Below, piece by piece: positions 58,875 to 64,000 of a stretch of 64,000 nucleotides of DNA (positions are counted from its first letter, which is position 1; each line of letters starts with the position of its first letter). The translations under genes were made by a program, and so were the position numbers. A model generated the notes under the pieces. It was not told where the DNA came from, did no database searches, and saw nothing but the letters and a program-made list of their open reading frames with translations. Source of the stretch: Nitrospirota bacterium (GTDB taxonomy: Bacteria > Nitrospirota > Nitrospiria > Nitrospirales > UBA8639); contig JAALKI010000009.1 in the NCBI GenBank assembly GCA_011088105.1, forward strand, positions 1-64,000, read 5' to 3'.

Positions 58875-61625
58875 ATGAGGGACGTCGCTCATATGAATGC
58901 AGAGATCACGTTTGCCAGACAACAGACGCAACGCATTGATGGCGAGACGCTCTCGGCACAAACCGTGCTTCAAGCGCGGCGAGACGAGTTGCATCATCGC
59001 TTGTTGCAGGGAGCATCTGGCTCAGAAATGATCACCGTGTTTACGGATTTGGTCGATGCGGTGTTAATCAGCCGCTATGAAAAAGTCATTCGTCAAGAAA
59101 CAGCGGAGGTTCTCTTAGGGTTGCAGCATTGTTGTCTGGTGGCTGTTGGAGGATATGGCCGTCGTGAATTGGCACCGTATTCAGATATTGATGTCATGGT
59201 ATTGTTTCAAACAGGCGGAGGCAACGTTGTTTCATCGTTGTCATCGCAGGTCTTCTACCATCTTTGGGATTTGGGATTTCAGGTCGGACATAGTGTGCGA
59301 ACGATTCAAGAGGGCCTGGCTATTGCTGAAGGTGACCTTTCGACCAGAACGGCCTTGATGGAATCACGTTTCTTGGCCGGGAACAGGCAAGTGTTTCAGA
59401 ATTTCACGCGTCGGTTCCAACGGAAGATTCTAGGACGTCGTCCTGATGGATTTATCAATGGCAAACGGGAAGAGCGTCGTCGAGAATATGCCAAATTTGG
59501 TGAAACGGTGTATTTGCTTGAACCGAATATCAAAAAAACGAAAGGTGGATTGCGTGACCTGCACCTCCTGCAATGGGTGGGGATGGCCAAATATCAAGCT
59601 TCGACGCTTCGAGAACTGGCTGACCGAGGGGTCCTCGCAAACCAGGATTATCTGGCGCTCGTTGAAGCAAGAGAGTTTCTCTGGCGGGTGAGAGCCTTTC
59701 TCCATTTCTATGCCGGAAGGGCTCAGGACATTCTGACGTTTGATGAACAAGTTCGAGTCGCCGCGCACTTTGGGTTTTCCGATCGCCCTCACCTGTTGGC
59801 GGTTGAGCAGTTCATGCAACGGTATTATCGTCATACCACTGGCATTCATGATCGATGTCAGCGCTTTCTTGATCGTGCTCAGGAGAGAAGGTGGTGGAAG
59901 AAGATTCGTCAGATAATGCCGATCTCACTCGTTGCCGAATGTTTCCAGATCTCAGGGGCACGGGTCACCGTTCCTTCTGAGAAAGTGCGATATATTTTAG
60001 ATCACCCAGACGTGCTCCTTGAGTTATTTCAATTAGCTCAAAAGCAGTCGCTGACTGTTGATAGTGTGGTGTTGGATGAACTGTCTCGTCAACTAGAAGG
60101 CAGTCAAGATGATGCCTATCGGATACCGTTAGTGAGTCAACGCTTTCGGCAAATCCTTTCGGGCCCCAAGCGAATTGCTGATACGTTAGAAGCGATGCAT
60201 CGTGCTCGTCTCTTAGAAAAAATCATCCCGGCTTTTGGTCGGGTTCGGGGCTTGATGCAGTTTAATCAGTATCATAAATACACTGTGGACGAGCATAGTG
60301 TGTTAGCTGTGCGTCAGGCGGAAGGGCTCGCCGATGACCAGGGACTGCTTGGAGATGTCTATCGGGATATGCGTAATAAAGATTTGCTGCACTTGGCCTT
60401 GTTGCTGCATGATCTTGGCAAAGGATTACCAGGGGATCATAGCGAGGTTGGTAAAGAGATTGCGCAAGATACAGCGAGCCGCCTGGGGTTCAACCCGCAA
60501 GAAACAAGAACCTTAGAGTTTTTAGTGCATCAGCATTTGCTAATGGCGCATACCGCTTTTCGCCGCGATCCTTATGACGAAAAGGTGTTGTTGACCTTTG
60601 CCAAAGCCGTGGGGACACCTGACATCCTGCGTAAACTGTATGTCCTGACGATCGCCGATATTGCGGCGGTTGGGCCACAGACTTTGACAAAGTGGAAAGA
60701 ATCTCTCTTAGCTGAACTGTTTTGTCGAACATTGCCGGAAGTGTCGGGTGGACGTGAAGGTATCACCGCACCGGTCGATATTGCACGCTTGGCTGAAGAG
60801 GTGTGTCAGGCATTGCCTGAATCTGTTGCATCCCATCAAATGGGCAAGGCAGATGTCATCGACGCCGAGTGGGTACAATCGCAACTCACACAGTTTCCTA
60901 TTCGATACGTCTCGGGGACTCCACCTGATCGTATTGCCGCGCATCTTATGGCAATTAATCAGCTTACCCCAGAAGATCCTATTGTCACTTCTGCCTATCA
61001 TCCATCCCTCAATATTTGTGAATATACATTAGTGGTGTATGACAGGATGATACCAGGAATCTTTATGCATGTATCGGGAGGTTTAGCGGCAAAAGGCTTG
61101 GAAGTGTTAGACGCTCAGATTATCACTCGAGAGGACGGTATCGTCATCGATTCATTTTTTGCCACTGACCCTGATTTCCAAGGAGCACCATCAGCGCAAC
61201 GGTTGGACAACGTCGGCCAGACCATTACAAGGATTTTGAAGGGCAACGATTCCGTTGCACAGTTGATGGGCCGGAATCATCGTCTCGCCTTGAGCCAACC
61301 CTTTCCGCATGATCAATTTCAGACAGAGGTGCATATCGATAATGAGACGTCGGCTACATTTACCCTTATCGACGTGTTTGCAGAAAATCGGCAGGGGCTC
61401 TTGTATGTAATGGCTTGTTCTATTTTTAACCTTGGACTAGTCCTGCATGCAGCCAGAATTTCTACGAGGTTAGATCAAGTGGTGGATGTATTTTATGTGA
61501 CTAATGACGCTGGCATGAAGGTCGACGATACGAATGTTCGTGAATCAGTCCGGAAGACAGTGCGACAAGATGTTGACCAATTCTTAGAGAAAAGCAAAAA
61601 AAACACGACCTCTCCTTCCCATTGA
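58875..61625 (+). CDS. glnD: PII uridylyltransferase / uridylyl-removing enzyme GlnD
   Basis: GlnD senses glutamine and modifies PII proteins, setting the nitrogen response. The 916-residue product has the nucleotidyltransferase motif GGYGRRELAPYSDIDVMV (about residue 94), a helical linker, an HD domain (LLLHDLGKG; DEHSVLAV) for de-uridylylation, and two C-terminal ACT domains (about residues 725-800 and 830-905). All domains look intact. The gene lies directly after nadE, another glutamine-using enzyme, and both may share the leader upstream of nadE. The start ATG 58875 is preferred; ATG 58893 is possible. Confidence 0.95.
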   Translation: MRDVAHMNAEITFARQQTQRIDGETLSAQTVLQARRDELHHRLLQGASGSEMITVFTDLVDAVLISRYEKVIRQETAEVLLGLQHCCLVAVGGYGRRELAPYSDIDVMVLFQTGGGNVVSSLSSQVFYHLWDLGFQVGHSVRTIQEGLAIAEGDLSTRTALMESRFLAGNRQVFQNFTRRFQRKILGRRPDGFINGKREERRREYAKFGETVYLLEPNIKKTKGGLRDLHLLQWVGMAKYQASTLRELADRGVLANQDYLALVEAREFLWRVRAFLHFYAGRAQDILTFDEQVRVAAHFGFSDRPHLLAVEQFMQRYYRHTTGIHDRCQRFLDRAQERRWWKKIRQIMPISLVAECFQISGARVTVPSEKVRYILDHPDVLLELFQLAQKQSLTVDSVVLDELSRQLEGSQDDAYRIPLVSQRFRQILSGPKRIADTLEAMHRARLLEKIIPAFGRVRGLMQFNQYHKYTVDEHSVLAVRQAEGLADDQGLLGDVYRDMRNKDLLHLALLLHDLGKGLPGDHSEVGKEIAQDTASRLGFNPQETRTLEFLVHQHLLMAHTAFRRDPYDEKVLLTFAKAVGTPDILRKLYVLTIADIAAVGPQTLTKWKESLLAELFCRTLPEVSGGREGITAPVDIARLAEEVCQALPESVASHQMGKADVIDAEWVQSQLTQFPIRYVSGTPPDRIAAHLMAINQLTPEDPIVTSAYHPSLNICEYTLVVYDRMIPGIFMHVSGGLAAKGLEVLDAQIITREDGIVIDSFFATDPDFQGAPSAQRLDNVGQTITRILKGNDSVAQLMGRNHRLALSQPFPHDQFQTEVHIDNETSATFTLIDVFAENRQGLLYVMACSIFNLGLVLHAARISTRLDQVVDVFYVTNDAGMKVDDTNVRESVRKTVRQDVDQFLEKSKKNTTSPSH

Positions 61626-61696
61626 TCAGCCTATCCATTCTGTAGGCCTTCTTACATGGAGAAAGCCGAGCGTAGTCTATGACCACAGCCTGAGTC

Positions 61697-61885
61697 TTAC
61701 TTCCCCATTTTGTCCGATGGGGTTCGGAGATGGGGCAGTGGCATTGGTGTAGAATCTTGCCATTCATCGGTCATAGGAAAAACGGCTTTGGCTTTATTGC
61801 GCCGGTGAATTTGGGTCGAAATACGAGATTTCGACTTTGAATTGACAAGTGGTTTGGTGTGTGGAGAAGGTTTTGGGGTATCCAT
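61697..61885 (-). CDS. Small hypothetical protein
   Basis: A 62-residue basic frame (rich in Lys, Pro and Ser) beginning nine bases after the stop of the upstream minus-strand gene. It has no recognisable domain and no good ribosome-binding site. The close spacing suggests an operon, but it may be chance. Confidence 0.3.
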   Translation of the reverse strand: MDTPKPSPHTKPLVNSKSKSRISTQIHRRNKAKAVFPMTDEWQDSTPMPLPHLRTPSDKMGK

Positions 61886-61894
61886 AGTCTGACT

Positions 61895-62398
61895 CTATGA
61901 CGGTTGTGGTGCTGACCACAAGGGCATGTGCGTTGAGGGTGTTTGAAGATCGCTGCTGTCATAGAGCCGTTCATTACCTGTGACGCCGTCTTCCAGAGGA
62001 TCTGACCACATTTCTCCTTGATCTTGCTCAAACTCTCCATTTCCATTGCGATCGATCCAATAGAATAATGGGTCTGCATTTGTAATGACCACAGGGGTGC
62101 CAAAATCGTCAAGCCAGACTTTATAGGTTCGTCTGGCGGTCATGTAATTGACGGTTCCAGATCCGGTAATATCGAAGAGGCGAAAAAACATATCATTGCG
62201 CCAATCATAGTAGGCTTTGATTTCTTGTGGATCGAATTCATCTGGCTCTTGAGGAAGCACAGACGTCTGTTCCGAGTGGAGCGTGTGAGGTGGTATCATC
62301 TGGGCTGTAGCAAGCGAAAACAACAAGCCCAAGAACATGAGGAGCCCTAGAGCCATCATGCGCAGAAGTTGGATGATCATCATGGTATACCCTACCAC
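61895..62398 (-). CDS. Hypothetical exported protein with EF-hand-like loops
   Basis: The 167-residue product has a hydrophobic N-terminus (about residues 7-32, ending near LATAQ) that looks like a signal peptide. The mature part is acidic and contains two calcium-loop-like stretches: DITGSGTVNYMTARR and DRNGNGEFEQDQGE, with Asp/Asn/Gly spacing reminiscent of EF-hand loops. I do not recognise the family. It is divergent from priA, with an 89-base shared upstream region, and lies convergent to glnD. Confidence 0.65.
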   Translation of the reverse strand: MVGYTMMIIQLLRMMALGLLMFLGLLFSLATAQMIPPHTLHSEQTSVLPQEPDEFDPQEIKAYYDWRNDMFFRLFDITGSGTVNYMTARRTYKVWLDDFGTPVVITNADPLFYWIDRNGNGEFEQDQGEMWSDPLEDGVTGNERLYDSSDLQTPSTHMPLWSAPQPS

Positions 62399-62487
62399 CT
62401 CATCAGATGCTCAAACAAGAAGAGACAGTAGTAGGGGCATCGTCGATCGAAGCTATCGGCAAGTCTCCTTCATGAACGGCACGCTCT

Positions 62488-64000
62488 ATGCTTGCTGACG
62501 TCGTTCTTGTGAGAAACCTCAGTCGATCGTTTACGTATCGCGTGCCCCCCCATCTCCAGCAAATCCTCCAAGTAGGCAGTCATGTGCTCATTCCCTTAGG
62601 GCGGACGACGGTTCAGGGGATGGTGATTGAAGTAGGAACCACGACCACCGCATCCTTTCGCAGGCAGCCTATCTCAGCAATCTATCTCAAGGACATTGTG
62701 GAGCTCATCCCTTCTTGTGGCGAACCAAGCTTGGATCTGTCGCTCATTACTGTTGCCAAGCATATCTCAGATTACTATATCGCACCATTAGGCCTATGCT
62801 TGCGTTTGGTTGGACCCTCTCAGGCCGTTGCGCGTGTTCCAGTGACACGCCGATTGAGATTAACGGAAAAAGGCAAGGCGTTTAGAGAAATGAGCCGGCT
62901 GGCACCTCCGCTGATCGAGATTCTTTCACGTCTCGAACATGCGGCAAAGGGATTAACCGTGACGACCTTAAAGCGACAGATCAAGGCGGTGGAGCAATAT
63001 CTGCCACAACTTAGTCGTCGAGGATTGATCCAGGAAGAGCGCAGTATCAAAACTCGTGACAAGGTCGACTCCGCTACTATTCCTCGTATCCATCATGAAA
63101 CAGTGGAAGCGAGAGAGCCATCCACAGAACAACAGCCTTTAACGGAGTTGCGCGCGTCGGCAGAATCTCTCCCTTTGCTTCATGAGCTGAAACAAGCTTT
63201 AGAAAAGAAGCAGCATCGAGAGATACTATACTATGCATCGGATCAGCTTTCGTGTTCATTCTTGTTGTCTGCGGTTCACACAACCTATGAAGCTCAACGA
63301 ACAAGCATGCTTATTACGGATGATATTGAGCATGCCACCAGTTTGGCGGAGTGGGCCAATCGGTATTGGCCGAACCAAGTTGAGGTGATCCATCGTGGGC
63401 TCTCGGAATCGATTCATCGTCAAAGAACTCTCCGTGTTGCGGCAGGAACCGCCCGTATTCTGATTGGTACGCGGTCTGCCGTCTTTGCCCAAGTCCCGAA
63501 TCTAGGCCTTATTGCGATTGTTCACGAAGAAAGCGCTTCCTTGAAAGATGATCAATGTCCTTATTATCACGCTCGTGAAGTCGCCCGAATACGGGCGAAA
63601 TCGCATTCGACGGTGTTGCTTCTGACCACAGCTAGTCCCACAGTCGAAACATTCCATGCGTTTTCCCATTCAGCCCATTCGAATGCACGTGAGCCAGCGC
63701 TGTGTTTCCCACATATTGATCTGATTGATTTGAAAGAAACGGCATTTGGGAGTGTCCTGTCTCAGCCTCTGGTCACGGGGATCCAGCAAGCCGTAGCGCA
63801 TGGCGGGCAGGCAGTAATTTTTCTCAATCGGAAAGGTTTTTCTCGAGCACTCAGCTGCCATGCGTGCGGAGCCACGCCACAGTGCCTGCAATGTCATATT
63901 CCATTGACGATGTACAAAACGCCGCCTCAATTGGCCTGTGCTTATTGCCATCATACTCAACCACTGCCTCTGACGTGCCCGTCTTGTTTCATGCCACAAC
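62488..64000 (+). CDS. priA: Primosomal protein N' (PriA-like), 5' part, degenerate helicase motifs
   Basis: PriA restarts stalled replication forks. The first 504 codons are in the window and the gene runs off the right end. The N-terminal DNA-binding domain is recognisable, including DYYIAPLG near residue 95. So are the conserved IGTRSAVFAQVPNLGLI, YYHAREVARIRAK and NRKGFSRAL segments and the zinc region with CxxC pairs (CHAC, CLQC, CAYC, CPSC). The ATPase motifs are lost: the Walker A position (about residues 249-258) reads ASDQLSCSF instead of a GxxGxGKT motif, and the DEEH box is HEES at residues 346-349. It should bind DNA and partners but not hydrolyse ATP, as has been noted for actinobacterial PriA. 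Confidence 0.88.
   Translation, partial: MLADVVLVRNLSRSFTYRVPPHLQQILQVGSHVLIPLGRTTVQGMVIEVGTTTTASFRRQPISAIYLKDIVELIPSCGEPSLDLSLITVAKHISDYYIAPLGLCLRLVGPSQAVARVPVTRRLRLTEKGKAFREMSRLAPPLIEILSRLEHAAKGLTVTTLKRQIKAVEQYLPQLSRRGLIQEERSIKTRDKVDSATIPRIHHETVEAREPSTEQQPLTELRASAESLPLLHELKQALEKKQHREILYYASDQLSCSFLLSAVHTTYEAQRTSMLITDDIEHATSLAEWANRYWPNQVEVIHRGLSESIHRQRTLRVAAGTARILIGTRSAVFAQVPNLGLIAIVHEESASLKDDQCPYYHAREVARIRAKSHSTVLLLTTASPTVETFHAFSHSAHSNAREPALCFPHIDLIDLKETAFGSVLSQPLVTGIQQAVAHGGQAVIFLNRKGFSRALSCHACGATPQCLQCHIPLTMYKTPPQLACAYCHHTQPLPLTCPSCFMPQ

Overview
The window is a chromosomal segment of a Gram-negative bacterium, most likely of the phylum Nitrospirota and probably Nitrospira-like. The evidence is a gene for the prokaryotic ubiquitin-like protein Pup in a cell that also has lipopolysaccharide-transport genes (lptC, lptA, lptB), a K+-independent proton-pumping pyrophosphatase, and an EF-Tu with an unusual switch I segment. 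The phylum call is an inference from gene content; no database search was possible. Base composition looks moderate and fairly even, and I saw no insertion sequence, prophage, integron or CRISPR array. This is core genome. The novelty lies in how individual core genes have been altered.

Layout. Positions 265-3690 (minus strand) hold hflK-hflC, a pentapeptide-repeat protein and a short-chain dehydrogenase, probably one operon. Positions 3918-6297 (plus) hold hppA and a stand-alone pup gene. Positions 6771-10690 hold recJ and a bifunctional rel (ppGpp) gene, followed by a convergent secreted DUF192 gene. From 11349 to 45400 everything is on the plus strand: tRNA-Tyr, tRNA-Gly, tRNA-Thr, tuf, rpmG, tRNA-Trp, secE, nusG, rplK, rplA, rplJ/rplL, rpoB and rpoC. 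The str operon follows (rpsL, rpsG, fusA, tuf) with a consensus promoter, and then the complete S10, spc and alpha ribosomal operons with secY, adk, map and infA. The two tuf genes lie in a perfect 1239-bp direct repeat.

From 45605 to 50043 are lptC-lptA-lptB-rpoN-rapZ (LPS export, sigma-54 and an RNase adaptor). From 50200 to 53202 are type IV pilus alignment genes: pilM, pilN, a fused pilO-pilP and a lone AMIN-domain ORF where pilQ would be expected. Then come aroC and aroB, a GAF-GAF-ANTAR antitermination protein, nadE and glnD (61625). The right end has two small minus-strand hypothetical genes and the first 504 codons of priA, which runs off the window.

Main points for a second look: (1) the ANTAR gene is followed by a leader in which a hairpin with an A1/G4 hexaloop overlaps an intrinsic terminator that abuts the nadE start codon, suggesting RNA-level control of a nitrogen-related nadE-glnD unit; (2) rplJ has no stop codon and reads in frame into rplL, predicting an L10-L7/L12 fusion; (3) PriA has lost recognisable Walker A and DEAH-type motifs; (4) RapZ has Cys in place of the Walker A Lys; (5) PilO and PilP are fused and PilQ is reduced to an AMIN domain; (6) pup stands apart from any proteasome gene, and its terminator stem is built from the codons of its functional C-terminus.
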